Shown: positions 28,254 through 37,800, numbered from the stretch's first letter. The stretch: 64,000 nt of DNA from Paenibacillus sp. PCH8 (GCF_002968835.1 NZ_PKQK01000001.1:2914001-2978000), one strand, 5' to 3'. Notes: generated by a model not told the origin, from the letters alone. Numbers and translations: made by a program.

Positions 28254-28814
28254 TCAAATATTGACCTCCATCTTAAATAACGATATTTAGAAGAGATAGA
28301 CTAAGGGAGTTACTATATTTTAACATACACAGGCTGCGTAAGAATGATTGAGAGGTATTGAGAAAGTAAGTCTTAGTTGACCATAACAGAAAAAAGTCGT
28401 TCCGATGAGAGCGACTTTTTCTTGAATTGAATCATAATAACACATTTCAATTGTCATACGTTTTAAGGATATCATTGATTTACTCTTAGTGAAGTTGACT
28501 AGGAAGGAATTACTCTCTCGCTTTTGAGATACTAATCGGCAAGCTTATTATAGTTGCGCTGAATAAGTTGAGTATGTGATCAATTTGATCCCAACTTTTA
28601 TTCCATATTATCATATTAAATACAATCATTTGTATTTGGTTTGTTGTATTTATTTAAAAAATGGTTTTTAGTTGTGGATATTATTAGTGTTAAGTAATTT
28701 CCGTTGCAGGATTATGGTTATTTTTACCGAATAATAGTTAGGCTCACCTTGGAGGAGGAATAGAGATAACTTAGTGATCGTAGCACCATACATAATAATG
28801 AGGGGATCAAGAAA
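28254..28814. other. AT-rich intergenic region
   Basis: Apart from the hairpin at 28391-28420 I see no gene and no clear promoter boxes. GGAGGAGGAATAG near 28752 resembles a ribosome site but has no useful ORF after it. Confidence 0.5.
28391..28420. terminator. Hairpin with A/T-runs, possible bidirectional terminator
   Basis: AAAAAGTCG (28391-28399) pairs with CGACTTTTT (28412-28420). It is distant from both neighbours' 3' ends, so what it terminates is unclear. Confidence 0.55.
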
Positions 28815-30836
28815 ATGGAACTTGTAGAAATGACACAAAGTAAAAGTAATAGCAATGCAACTCAGAAATTTAGAGTGAAATGGATTAGAAAAGCGATAGC
28901 CCTATGGATTGGACTTTTAGTTATCGGTTTGATTGCAGGACAGTCCTCTGCGTATGCATCATCCGGCTCCAATGGCTCAATCTCTTCTGTCCTTGATCGT
29001 AATGATTATTTGCTTGAAGATGGTACACTTTGGTCTAAAGGGACCATAAGTGGAGTATGGACACAAAATCTTAATTTAATTGGTATTTCAAAATCGGACA
29101 CTCATTCAGTTTTTGGCTGGACTGCGGATGGGAAAGTCTATCGGTGGGACAAGGAAAATGCAGATAAGCCAGAGGTTAACCAATACAATGGAGTAGTGAA
29201 GGTTTATGGGCATGGCCTGGTTCTTCTTCAAGATGGAACACTTCATACAAAAGGAGAACAGATCAAAGGTTTGGAATCCATCATTGATGTTGGTCCATAT
29301 GAGGGAAGTCGGGAATATTTTTATAGTGCCCTTTCTTCGTCTGGGGACGTGTATTACTCAGACTATCGAAACAAAGTGCGTAAAGCAGGCAATGTACCTG
29401 ATGGTAAAGCTATCGCACTGAACAGCGCTTATGCAGCGGTATTGAAGAACGATGGCGCTGTAGTGATTGTGAGTGTATTGTACGAAGACGAGCAGATAAC
29501 TATTGCTAATGATGTACAGTCAATGATTTGGTTAGGAAGTACACATAAGTTACTCACGGTGAAGGTTGATGGAACGGTATGGAGTTATGATCGCACTGCC
29601 AAATACAAGTCTGAGCAATTGCAAGGATTAACTAATGTCAACCAAGTTGTATACTCTTCTGATCTTGATGAATTATACGCACAGTTACAAGATGGATCAT
29701 GGGCTACATATGATAATGGGAAGTTAACTCCTCTATCAGCTCCCATATTAAATCAAGTGACACTATCGGTATCTTCCAAAGAAGCCAAGATTGAAGATAC
29801 GATCACGCTTACCGTTCAGGAGAACTATAGCAACGGATTTAAAACCAAACGTGCACCATTGCCTCAAGAGATTACAGTCGAAAAGCCGCAAATTGCACAG
29901 ATTCAGGCAGGCGGCAAACTAAAGGTTACGGGTATGGGTACAACCAAAGTGACGTTGAAGGTCGGTGATCAGACTTCTAGTCTTCAACTAAACGTTGATT
30001 CACAGCAAAAGTTATCAGGCGCTACATTGTTGGAGGGAAATGTATACTTACCATTACAATCGGTGTTCAAAACATTGGGAGCCAAAATCGATGTCAAAGG
30101 CGCGTCTTTTAACATTCAATTTGGAGATGACAGAATTACTTTGCAAAAAGGTAGTGCAATTGCACGATTAAACAATAAAGAGCTTAAAATGAAAGGGAAA
30201 GTACAAACCATTGGAGGACAAACTGTATTTCCTGCGGAATTGTTAAGACAGGCTGCGGGGATTCAAGTTAAATGGGATGCAGAGTTGAAGCAGGCCAAAG
30301 TTCTGGTTGGAAACTCATTCATCATAGTTGAATCGAAGGACACACTTGCACTGACCAAGAAAAAAGAGCTGGGAAATCTTAGTCGGTTCATTGGCAAGTC
30401 CTATTGGATCAACAGTGATGCGAGTTTGGGGAAACGTTTCAGTAAAGTGACTATCACAGACATCAAAATTGAAAAGAGTAAATACGGTGATCGAAGTTAC
30501 TCTATTGTCTTCCGTAATGCAAAAGGAAAAACCGTTTCTGCTTATGCAGGAGGTGCGCCTTCGAGTGTGACGGAGATGCTGGCCGATTCCAACCAATTCT
30601 TCTCTTCTGATCCGTATAAGAAATACAATTGGTCCCAGTCCACTTGGAATAAAATTATTGCTGGAGAAGTAGCTCTAGGAATGAACATAACTCAGGTGCG
30701 GCTTGCATGGGGAGATCCATCAAGCATTTCGTATGAAACGAGTTCACAAGGCAAAATCGAAGTTTGGGTCTATGCCAGCTCAGCAGGCATAAGAGCTTTA
30801 GGGTTTCTCAATGGCAAACTGATCGTGATTTACTGA
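28815..30836 (+). CDS. Secreted/anchored protein with copper amine oxidase N-terminal-like domain
   Basis: A 673-aa envelope protein. A basic N-terminus is followed by a hydrophobic signal or anchor (residues 28-45) and an Ala-Tyr-Ala-Ser cleavage-like site. Residues 55-310 form RCC1-like short repeats (blade-type strings such as LLEDGTLWSKG, VFGWTADGKVYRW, LLTVKVDGTVWSY). A Big-type Ig region (330-395) and a copper-amine-oxidase N1-like domain (YLPLQSVFKTLGAKID, near 415-500) follow. The C-terminus has a BamE/SmpA-like turn (GMNITQVRLAWGDPSSI). The CuAO_N1 module is very common in Paenibacillus surface proteins. Function unknown. Confidence 0.7.
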   Translation: MELVEMTQSKSNSNATQKFRVKWIRKAIALWIGLLVIGLIAGQSSAYASSGSNGSISSVLDRNDYLLEDGTLWSKGTISGVWTQNLNLIGISKSDTHSVFGWTADGKVYRWDKENADKPEVNQYNGVVKVYGHGLVLLQDGTLHTKGEQIKGLESIIDVGPYEGSREYFYSALSSSGDVYYSDYRNKVRKAGNVPDGKAIALNSAYAAVLKNDGAVVIVSVLYEDEQITIANDVQSMIWLGSTHKLLTVKVDGTVWSYDRTAKYKSEQLQGLTNVNQVVYSSDLDELYAQLQDGSWATYDNGKLTPLSAPILNQVTLSVSSKEAKIEDTITLTVQENYSNGFKTKRAPLPQEITVEKPQIAQIQAGGKLKVTGMGTTKVTLKVGDQTSSLQLNVDSQQKLSGATLLEGNVYLPLQSVFKTLGAKIDVKGASFNIQFGDDRITLQKGSAIARLNNKELKMKGKVQTIGGQTVFPAELLRQAAGIQVKWDAELKQAKVLVGNSFIIVESKDTLALTKKKELGNLSRFIGKSYWINSDASLGKRFSKVTITDIKIEKSKYGDRSYSIVFRNAKGKTVSAYAGGAPSSVTEMLADSNQFFSSDPYKKYNWSQSTWNKIIAGEVALGMNITQVRLAWGDPSSISYETSSQGKIEVWVYASSAGIRALGFLNGKLIVIY

Positions 30837-30882
30837 TGAATACACGAATTAATCACTTCATTTGATTGCAAGTCACAGCACA

Positions 30883-30945
30883 AAAATAGCCCGCTTTCGT
30901 TACCCTCTTCAAGGGAAAATACCGGAAAACGGGCTATTTTCTAAA
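30883..30945. terminator. Bidirectional terminator
   Basis: AAAATAGCCCG (30883-30893) and CGGGCTATTTT (30930-30940) form an 11-bp outer stem with a small CCCT...AGGG hairpin inside. It separates two converging genes. Confidence 0.8.
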
Positions 30946-30969
30946 CTATAGGAATAATATTAAACATTA

Positions 30970-31272
30970 CTACTCAACGCCATCTTTAAAATGTTTGCTC
31001 CAATGTTTGTCGCCTTTGTGTAGCAGATCTTCTACCGTTTTCTCCAAAGTCATCAAGAGCTGGGCTCGGACATCGAGCACTGTTTCTCTGTACAAGCGTT
31101 CTTCCGATCCAACGATTTTGTCGCCGTATAGTGCTTGTGCAGCTACGTATTTCCGATGTTCCTCGACCAGAGTATCAATGGAGTCCAATGCATGTTCAAC
31201 AAAATGGGAAATGCTTTGGTATTCTTTGGGCATTTGTTCTTTTAACGCTTGAATTTTCGCAAGAGCTGGCAT
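30970..31272 (-). CDS. Hypothetical helical protein, 100 aa
   Basis: Not recognised. The sequence is almost wholly alpha-helical in character, charged, and without Cys or membrane segments; it starts MPALAKIQALKEQMPKEY. The ATG at 31272 is chosen because AGGTGATG (31283-31276) forms an excellent ribosome site for it; ATG at 31278 is possible. It shares the terminator at 30883 with the gene facing it. Confidence 0.6.
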   Translation of the reverse strand: MPALAKIQALKEQMPKEYQSISHFVEHALDSIDTLVEEHRKYVAAQALYGDKIVGSEERLYRETVLDVRAQLLMTLEKTVEDLLHKGDKHWSKHFKDGVE

Positions 31273-31566
31273 GCTCATCACCTCGTGTTTATGAATGTAA
31301 ATTTACAATACAACATTTTCATGAAAATTGCATTAAAAACAGCTTAAATTTGGACAAATTTCGACTTTTTTTATTTTCGAGACCAATAAAGTGGTTAGCT
31401 ATAATGTATGCCATTGCATTTGAATTGAGTCGTGTAAGTAATGGAATCCCTTTTGGTCACGTTTGGTGACTCGTTATGCAATTTCTGTTATTCTAAGAGA
31501 AGATTTCAGCGGCCCAAATACATAAGCCGTCATTTTGTTATGGCCAATTTAAAAAATACTTAACTT

Positions 31567-31595
31567 TGCAACAAATTTATGGATGGTCACGTCTA
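31567..31595 (+). promoter_or_regulatory. ECF sigma-type promoter (autoregulatory)
   Basis: TGCAAC (31567-31572), a 17-base spacer, and CGTCTA (31590-31595) match the AAC...CGTC pattern of Bacillus sigma-X/M/V/W promoters. It lies 28 bp before an ECF sigma gene, so self-activation is likely. The rest of 31273-31566 shows nothing I can name. Confidence 0.7.
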
Positions 31596-31622
31596 TAGGG
31601 TTGCAGGGAGAGGGGATCCTTT

Positions 31623-32171
31623 GTGGTAGAGTCGGAACTCATCAGAGCCGCTCAATCGGGCGATCGCGACGCTCTAATTACCCTATTGCGGGAGATTGAA
31701 CAACACGTCTATCGGACCGCATATTATATTCTAAATAATGAACAGGACGCTTTGGATGCTGCTCAGGAAGCGTTGATCCGAATTTACACCAAAATCAACT
31801 CATATGAAGAAAAGGCCCAATTCAAAACATGGGTACAACGTATCGTCACCAATATCTGTATTGATAAATTCAGAAGAACTAAGCCGTCTGTCTCCATTGA
31901 TGAGCATGATATGGTTTTTCAGGATAATCAGGATGTTGAATATGAGGTCATGTCCACTTATGTGGCACAGGACATTCAAGATGCGATCAACAAGCTTCCC
32001 GAGCATCATCGTACCGTTATTGTTCTAAGATACTTGCAGGACTTATCCTACAATGAAATTGCGGATTGTCTCGATCTTCCGTTAAATACGGTGAAATCTT
32101 ATTTATTTAGAGCCAGACAACAATTACAAAATCTACTACAGGAGTATCAGAAAGGTGGTGTGACAGGATGA
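31623..32171 (+). CDS. ECF RNA polymerase sigma factor (SigW-like)
   Basis: A 182-aa group 4 sigma factor. Region 2 spans about 8-75 (TAYYILNNEQDALDAAQEALIRIY, FKTWVQRIVTNICIDKFRR) and region 4 spans 118-172 (LPEHHRTVIVLRYLQDLSYNEIADCL, NTVKSYLFRARQQL). The start is GTG at 31623 after GGGAGAGGGG. The stop overlaps the next start, coupling it to its anti-sigma factor. By type it answers cell-envelope stress; the actual signal is unknown. Confidence 0.9.
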   Translation: MVESELIRAAQSGDRDALITLLREIEQHVYRTAYYILNNEQDALDAAQEALIRIYTKINSYEEKAQFKTWVQRIVTNICIDKFRRTKPSVSIDEHDMVFQDNQDVEYEVMSTYVAQDIQDAINKLPEHHRTVIVLRYLQDLSYNEIADCLDLPLNTVKSYLFRARQQLQNLLQEYQKGGVTG

Positions 32172-33445
32172 AATGCGAAGAGGTGGTGGAATGGATGCAC
32201 CGGTATCTGGATCATGATCTGGGCGAGGCAGAAACCGCGCAGATGTTACAACATGTGGCCCAATGTCCGGAGTGCGCCGAGAATTTTAGTTTGCTCAGAG
32301 CTCTTTCCAGAGAACTGGAAGATTTACCTCAAGTAAGTCCGAAGTTTAGCCTGGTTGATGCGATTATGCCACAACTGGATGCCATTGACGAAGCGCGGAG
32401 GGAACAAAGTAGCACAATACAGGAAATGACTCCTGTCCCCGCTGCATTTGAGAATTTACAACGTTCAAGTGAGCGGAAAACGAAGCAAAAATGGCTTAAT
32501 TCAATGGCAGGGCGAATGTCGATGGGGGCGACAGCTGCGGCAGTTGTATTGGGATTCGCAATCTGGGGATATCAACCGGAACAGATCGAGAATGCGGATA
32601 CCTTTATGACGAGATCTGGAAGTTCCCAGGAAAGTGGAAGTGTGGAGCAGAACCCATTGAGCCTGGATGTTAATAATGATTCGGCAACTTCGCCTCGTGA
32701 AAGTAGCAACGATGTATTTGTGGGTGAACCAATTGATCCCTCGACTGAAGGAGATAACCTGGGATCAGGAACTATTCCTGAAGAGAATGGTGGAGACAAG
32801 GTACAGGAGCCTGAAATTCAGGCAGATCAGACACCTAAACCACCGGCTACCGAGTCAACGCCTGCTTCGAATAAAGGGGCTCAGGATCCTTCGTCAAATT
32901 CTCGTTCGGTAGATGAGCAGAAGAGTCTGAATCAGAACCAGGATGCAGAGCAGAAAAATTCAGATTCAGGAAGTGCTGCCACGGCCCTGACCGATGAGCA
33001 AGGGCATGGAACAACTGAACCAGATAACGGAGACGAGCAAACCTTCGATTCACAGACTATAGTGCCAAAAACGAACGAAGATGCTCCGGTAGAAGACAAA
33101 ACTGCTTCTGATTCCGGTGTAGCGACAGATTCTTCCGGAGGAAATAAAGGATTGGCAGGACCGGGTCAGGAAATCGCTACAACAGTAGCACCAAAAGAGT
33201 GGAAATCACCTGACGGCACCTATCTGGTTATGCTTATTGGTAATCAAATTAGTATATACTCCAGACCTGCTAATGAAACGGACGTTCTGAATCTGGTTGA
33301 ACAGCGCAATATCGAGGGGACACTGAAGTCAGCCAGTTGGTCGAAGGATGGCACCCTATTTAATTACGAAACGGACAAGGACGGATCAACGGCGAAGAAC
33401 TCGTTTAATGTGCCATCTGTTTCAGGTGGAGCTTCTGCGAAATAA
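32168..33445 (+). CDS. Membrane-anchored zinc-type anti-sigma factor
   Basis: A 425-aa protein that should hold the sigma factor inactive at the membrane. The N-terminal zf-HC2/ZAS motif is visible: H12-type region MHRYLDHDLGEAE then HVAQCPEC near 31-38. One membrane helix lies at about 117-136 (MSMGATAAAVVLGFAIWGY). The outer part is a very long, low-complexity Ser/Glu/Gln/Asn-rich linker (140-335) ending in a short folded beta region (WKSPDGTYLVMLIGNQISIYS). The long disordered linker is unusual for the family. Start overlaps the sigma gene by 4 bp. Confidence 0.85.
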   Translation: MKCEEVVEWMHRYLDHDLGEAETAQMLQHVAQCPECAENFSLLRALSRELEDLPQVSPKFSLVDAIMPQLDAIDEARREQSSTIQEMTPVPAAFENLQRSSERKTKQKWLNSMAGRMSMGATAAAVVLGFAIWGYQPEQIENADTFMTRSGSSQESGSVEQNPLSLDVNNDSATSPRESSNDVFVGEPIDPSTEGDNLGSGTIPEENGGDKVQEPEIQADQTPKPPATESTPASNKGAQDPSSNSRSVDEQKSLNQNQDAEQKNSDSGSAATALTDEQGHGTTEPDNGDEQTFDSQTIVPKTNEDAPVEDKTASDSGVATDSSGGNKGLAGPGQEIATTVAPKEWKSPDGTYLVMLIGNQISIYSRPANETDVLNLVEQRNIEGTLKSASWSKDGTLFNYETDKDGSTAKNSFNVPSVSGGASAK

Positions 33446-33615
33446 GTGAAATTTGGGAGCATACTCTATTGAAATGAAAGAACATTTCCATTATGACAAG
33501 CATATATTGGAAGTAACAAAACGTCCTATCTCAGTTCAAACAACTGACGTCGTATGACCGCGCACCGGCTTTTTCTAGAACTGCTGGTGTCCGCGTTTAT
33601 ATAGATGTAGGACAG

Positions 33616-33655
33616 GGGACCTTCATCCATAACTGGATGTAAGGTCCCTTTGTTG
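33616..33655 (+). terminator. Terminator before holA
   Basis: GGGACCTT (33616-33623) pairs with AAGGTCCC (33641-33648), with ATCCA/TGGAT inside, then TTTGTT. It likely ends the sigma operon. Confidence 0.75.
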
Positions 33656-33702
33656 TCTATCGCTTTTTCTGGTAGGATAAGAGGGATAAGGAGGCGCCGT
33701 GA

Positions 33703-34719
33703 ATGGATGTGAAAAGTGCAACAAAAGCAATACGTAGTGGAGAAACGGCTCCAATCTATGTGCTGTACGGAACGGAGAAGTACCAGATACAGCAATTTAC
33801 GGATATGTTAAAAGAACAGGTGATTGAAGAAGAGCATCGTGATTTTGCGATTATTTCATATGATTTGTCTGAAACAGCTGTGGAGGTCGTTATTGAAGAG
33901 GCTGAGACCTTGCCTTTTCTGGTTCCGCGTAAACTAATAATTGTAAGAGATACCAGCCTGTTCACCGCAGGTAAAGAATCCAAGATTGATCATCAGGTTG
34001 ACCGTCTGCTTACATATATGGACAATCCGGTAGATTATAGTACGATTGTTTTTCTGGCGCAAGGAGACAAACTGGATGAGCGTAAGAAGCTGGTGAAGGC
34101 TGTCAAGAAAAAGGCGATAGTTCTGGCTTTTGCTCCCTTGAGTGGAGAGGAACTGTTGAATTGGATTGTGAAACTGGCGAAGCAGCGGGAGGTATCCTTT
34201 GAAACGGGAGCAGCGGACACACTGGTCAGTTATGCTGGAACAGGTCTCCAGACCCTATCTGCTGAAGTAGACAAATTATGTTTGTTCGCGGGTAATGGGG
34301 GAACCATCAAGCGTGCGGATATTGAGTCGTTGGTTGCCCGCAGTACGGAGCAAAATGTGTTTTCTCTGGTGGAAGAACTCGCCAATCTGCGATTGGAAAA
34401 AGCATTAGCTCTTTTCTATGAGTTGCTAAAGCAACGGGAAGAACCGATCAAAATTGCCGCTTTAATCGCACGTCAGTTTCGTATCATGATCCAGGTTAAA
34501 GAATTGGGACAGCAGAGTTATTCTCAACAGCAGATCGCTAGTCAGCTTGGCCTGCATCCCTATGCCGTTAAAATTGCGGGTGAACAAGCCCGGAAGTTTC
34601 AAGCTGATCGTCTGAGAATGATTCTGAGTCACCTGAGTGAACTGGATTACCAGATGAAAACAGGAGCGGTGGATAAAGTCCTTGGTCTGGAGCTGTTCTT
34701 ATTAAGACTCGGTGCGTGA
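33703..34719 (+). CDS. holA: DNA polymerase III subunit delta
   Basis: The clamp-loader wrench that opens the beta clamp during replication. The 338-aa protein starts MDVKSATKAIRSGETAPIYVLYG and has the AAA+-like fold, with the family blocks EEAETLPFLVPRKLIIV and VGL-type C-terminal helices (YQMKTGAVDKVLGLELFLLRLG). AAGGAGG precedes the ATG. It follows comEC at a distance as in Bacillus, but with about 6 kb of extra genes in between. Confidence 0.93.
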   Translation: MDVKSATKAIRSGETAPIYVLYGTEKYQIQQFTDMLKEQVIEEEHRDFAIISYDLSETAVEVVIEEAETLPFLVPRKLIIVRDTSLFTAGKESKIDHQVDRLLTYMDNPVDYSTIVFLAQGDKLDERKKLVKAVKKKAIVLAFAPLSGEELLNWIVKLAKQREVSFETGAADTLVSYAGTGLQTLSAEVDKLCLFAGNGGTIKRADIESLVARSTEQNVFSLVEELANLRLEKALALFYELLKQREEPIKIAALIARQFRIMIQVKELGQQSYSQQQIASQLGLHPYAVKIAGEQARKFQADRLRMILSHLSELDYQMKTGAVDKVLGLELFLLRLGA

Positions 34720-34761
34720 TGGGTGTGTAAACGTAATGGAATAATCGTATGAATAACAAAC

Positions 34762-34811
34762 AAAGCGACCTTCGTTCCATGATGGTTAGATCATCGGAAT
34801 AAGGTCGCTTT
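34762..34811 (+). terminator. Terminator of holA
   Basis: AAAGCGACCTT (34762-34772) pairs with AAGGTCGCTTT (34801-34811); the inner part forms a further hairpin. Confidence 0.8.
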
Positions 34812-34844
34812 GTCTGTGTCTCATACTTATCGAATCAGATACTA

Positions 34845-34879
34845 AAAAATCCTGAAAGCCTATGCTGTTCAGGATTTTT
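34845..34879 (-). terminator. Terminator of rpsT
   Basis: AAAAATCCTGAA and TTCAGGATTTTT form a 12-bp stem with an 11-base loop, with the U-run on the minus-strand transcript. Confidence 0.85.
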
Positions 34880-34905
34880 CCATTGGATCGTATAAGTAAC
34901 GCTTC

Positions 34906-35178
34906 TTACGCTTGTGCGGAAAGAGCGTTCAGTTTTTTCGCCAAGCGAGACTTTTTGCGTGCAGCTGCATTTTTGTGAACCAGACCTTTAGTTACAGCCT
35001 TGTCCAGCTTTTTGGAAGCAGCTTGAATCGCAGCTTTTGCAGTATCAACTTCGTTACTTACCAGAGCAGCATCAGCAGCTTTTACAGCTGTACGGAGTGC
35101 AGATTTCTGAGAAGCGTTGAGTGCGCGGCGCTTGTCGTTCGTTTTTACGCGTTTAATAGCGGATTTGATGTTTGGCAT
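34906..35178 (-). CDS. rpsT: 30S ribosomal protein S20
   Basis: A primary 16S rRNA-binding protein of the small subunit. The 90-aa, Lys/Ala-rich helical protein starts [18 protein letters not shown] and ends with the conserved [20 protein letters not shown] block. The ATG at 35178 follows AGGAGGTG; an ATG three codons upstream lacks a ribosome site. It is transcribed opposite to holA and gpr, the classical Firmicute arrangement. Confidence 0.97.
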   Translation of the reverse strand: MPNIKSAIKRVKTNDKRRALNASQKSALRTAVKAADAALVSNEVDTAKAAIQAASKKLDKAVTKGLVHKNAAARKKSRLAKKLNALSAQA

Positions 35179-35234
35179 TACATTCACCTCCTGTAAGGCA
35201 TTTGCATGAATACAAACGTTTCACAACTTAAAAT

Positions 35235-35263
35235 ATTCTATCACGCTAGCATGTAAATTGCAA
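35235..35263 (-). promoter_or_regulatory. Sigma-A promoter of rpsT
   Basis: On the minus strand TTGCAA (35263-35258), 17 bases, then TAGAAT (35240-35235). Expected start near 35228, giving a leader of about 50 bases. Confidence 0.75.
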
Positions 35264-35290
35264 CAGATATTCCTACGATGTTCGACTTGC

Positions 35291-35321
35291 TGCATAAAGA
35301 AACTCTTTTTCCCACACAATA
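35291..35321 (+). promoter_or_regulatory. Candidate sigma-G/F promoter of gpr
   Basis: TGCATA (35291-35296), 18 bases, CACAATA (35315-35321). It matches the sigma-G -35 consensus (TGMATA) fully and five of seven positions of the -10 (CATACTA). gpr is a forespore gene in Bacillus, which supports the call. Confidence 0.45.
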
Positions 35322-35352
35322 TGCTCAAATGCGGTAAGGGAGGCAGGAACAG

Positions 35353-36354
35353 ATGACCCTCGATTTGCAAAACTATACAGTTCGTACCGATTTGGCGATC
35401 GACTCCAAGGAAATGGCGCAGGGTGGACAGAAACAGACCATTCCCGGACTTCGGGAAGATATAGAAAAAAAAGAAGGTATCACGATTACGCGTATTGATG
35501 TTCTAAATGATGAAGCAGCCAAGGCCATTGGTCGGGTGAAAGGCCACTACGTTACTTTGGAGGTACCATCACTGCGTAATGGAGATACCGAACTACAGGA
35601 GCGTGTTGCTGCCGAGTTTACACGTGAAATGGAAGATTTTATGATCAAGGCCGGGATCGACAAAACATCCAAGATCTTGATTGTGGGCCTGGGTAACTTG
35701 AATGTCACCCCGGACTCACTTGGCCCACTGGTTGTGGAAAATCTGATGGTGACCCGTCAGTATTTCGAATTGGTGCCGGATCAGGTTGCGCCAGGGTATC
35801 GGGAAGTCAGCGCAATTGCTCCCGGAGTTCTCGGTACAACGGGCATTGAATCCAGTGACATCGTACAAGGTATTGTCGACCGTACCAAACCGGATGCTAT
35901 TATTGCGATTGATGCCCTGGCCTCCCGTTCCCTGGAACGTGTAAATACAACGATTCAGGTTGCAGACATTGGAATCCACCCTGGTTCGGGTATTGGGAAC
36001 AAACGGCGTGGGTTGACCCGTGAAATATTAGGCGTTCCTTGCATCGCCATCGGAGTACCAACTGTTTGTTATGCGTCTACCATTGTGAACAATGTCATTG
36101 AGATGATGCGTTCACACTTCCGTCAGGAAACGGATCAGACGAAACATATCATGGGTATGCTGGACGACATCGGTGAGGAAGATCGACTGAGTCTGGTGAA
36201 AGAGGTTCTTGAGCCACTTGGTCATGATCTAATTGTTACACCTAAGGAAATTGATGAGTTTATTGAAGGCATTGCAAATGTTATTGCCACAGGACTTAAC
36301 GCTGCACTTCATGACGCGGTAAATCCAGATAATGTAGCCGCCTATACACATTAG
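35353..36354 (+). CDS. gpr: GPR endopeptidase (germination protease)
   Basis: Degrades the small acid-soluble spore proteins during germination (family A25). The 333-aa product is a zymogen: the short N-terminal stretch (LQNYTVRTDLAIDSKEMA) is removed in the developing spore. Conserved blocks are VGLGNLNVTPDSLGPLV near 116-132 and AIDALASRS near 184. GGGAGG lies before the ATG. Confidence 0.95.
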   Translation: MTLDLQNYTVRTDLAIDSKEMAQGGQKQTIPGLREDIEKKEGITITRIDVLNDEAAKAIGRVKGHYVTLEVPSLRNGDTELQERVAAEFTREMEDFMIKAGIDKTSKILIVGLGNLNVTPDSLGPLVVENLMVTRQYFELVPDQVAPGYREVSAIAPGVLGTTGIESSDIVQGIVDRTKPDAIIAIDALASRSLERVNTTIQVADIGIHPGSGIGNKRRGLTREILGVPCIAIGVPTVCYASTIVNNVIEMMRSHFRQETDQTKHIMGMLDDIGEEDRLSLVKEVLEPLGHDLIVTPKEIDEFIEGIANVIATGLNAALHDAVNPDNVAAYTH

Positions 36355-36385
36355 AACTCCAAGCAAGCCGCTGAGAAGAAGGTCC

Positions 36386-36416
36386 GAATCTATCGGGCTT
36401 TCTTTTTTTTGTTCAT
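36386..36416 (+). terminator. Terminator after gpr
   Basis: AAGGTCCGA pairs with TCGGGCTTT through some G-U pairs, followed by CTTTTTTTT. Confidence 0.65.
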
Positions 36417-36504
36417 GTAATCTTTCATCTTCCAGTTCTATCAAATTGGGCAAGCTCATAGAGTTGAAGTATAAGAGTTGTCCAGCTGGGAAGGAGACAG
36501 AAGA

Positions 36505-37800
36505 ATGAACAAGATATTGGCATGGAACATTGGCAAGTGGAAAAAAAGATGTCTGAACGTGCTGGCCATGGGCCGTACGTTGTTGTTGCTTATGATCATA
36601 TCTGCTCTGTTTTTTGTCGTACTTGGTCTCGGAGGCATGGCAGAGAAACGATTAAATAATTCACCTGTTTCTTCCATGAAAGGTTTTGCAAGTGCCGTAT
36701 CAAGCCGTTTTTTCGTCGATATGCTGGGCATGGAAATGCCTCATCTCACTCAGAAAGAACAGACCTCTGCCATCTCTGGTGAGAATCTGACCTCTTTTGT
36801 ATTCCAGTTGCTGACCAATGTAAACCCCCAAGACCCCAAGAGCCTGATTGCGAGAGAAATGCCGGGCATGGGTTCCAATCAACCTGTTTTGCTCCGGCCT
36901 GGTTCTGGTAATGAAAAGGCCGAAGCTCCCGAAGATTATCAGCCCGGTCCTGGTCTCACGGATACGGCTTCTGCAAGTGGGGGCAAAACTGGTAGCGAAC
37001 TGCATGTTCCACCTGGGCAGGATAACACGGATTCGAGTGGTACTGTCGAACCGGGTGATGAGGATGTCACAGAAGATCCTCCCACGAAGAATGGTGAGAA
37101 AGACAATGGCGGCTCACCTACAATAGGCAAAAAGTCAGTTCTTATCTATCATTCTCATCCACGGGAAGGTTACAATCCACTACTAGGGACAAAGAGTGAC
37201 AATCCATCATCCGGTAAATCCACAGGTAATGTGTTTCAAGTGGGAACCTATCTTTCAGAAAGTCTGGAGAAGCTGGGAATCGGGGTAGAGCACGCGAAAG
37301 ATGATTATCCCACCAAAGTGAAGGACTATAACTGGAACTATTCGTATAAATATTCCCGTCAAACGGTCAAAGCAGCACTTTCCCAGAATGACGATCTTAC
37401 CTATCTAATAGATATTCATCGCGATTCACAGCGTCATGGCAAAACCACCACAACCATTAATAATTTAGGTTACGCTAAAGTATATTTCATTATTGGACAT
37501 GAGAATCCGAATTGGCAACAGAATGAAGCTTTTGCGGCGAAAATTCATAAGAAACTGGAAGCCAAGTATCCTGGGGTATCCCGGGGAGTATGGGGCAAGG
37601 ATGGTGGAGGAGCCAACAACGGAGAGTACAACCAGACACTTTCACCGAACAGTATTTTGATTGAAATCGGGGGCATCGACAATACGGGAGCTGAGCTACA
37701 ACGTACATCCAAGGTTCTCGCTGATATGATTTCCCAAGTGTATTGGGAGGAGCAGAAGGTGGACAAAGCGAGTGCAGATACGACGTCCCAGGGAGGGTAG
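36505..37800 (+). CDS. spoIIP: Stage II sporulation protein P
   Basis: A peptidoglycan amidase/endopeptidase that works with SpoIID and SpoIIM in septum thinning and engulfment. The 431-aa protein has a membrane anchor at about 24-44, a disordered Gly/Pro/Asp-rich linker (140-210), and an N-acetylmuramoyl-L-alanine amidase domain. Catalytic-type motifs are YHSHPREGYNP near 217, DIHRD near 302, IIGHENPNW and ILIEIGGIDN near 388. ATG at 36505 follows AAGGAG. Confidence 0.94.
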   Translation: MNKILAWNIGKWKKRCLNVLAMGRTLLLLMIISALFFVVLGLGGMAEKRLNNSPVSSMKGFASAVSSRFFVDMLGMEMPHLTQKEQTSAISGENLTSFVFQLLTNVNPQDPKSLIAREMPGMGSNQPVLLRPGSGNEKAEAPEDYQPGPGLTDTASASGGKTGSELHVPPGQDNTDSSGTVEPGDEDVTEDPPTKNGEKDNGGSPTIGKKSVLIYHSHPREGYNPLLGTKSDNPSSGKSTGNVFQVGTYLSESLEKLGIGVEHAKDDYPTKVKDYNWNYSYKYSRQTVKAALSQNDDLTYLIDIHRDSQRHGKTTTTINNLGYAKVYFIIGHENPNWQQNEAFAAKIHKKLEAKYPGVSRGVWGKDGGGANNGEYNQTLSPNSILIEIGGIDNTGAELQRTSKVLADMISQVYWEEQKVDKASADTTSQGG

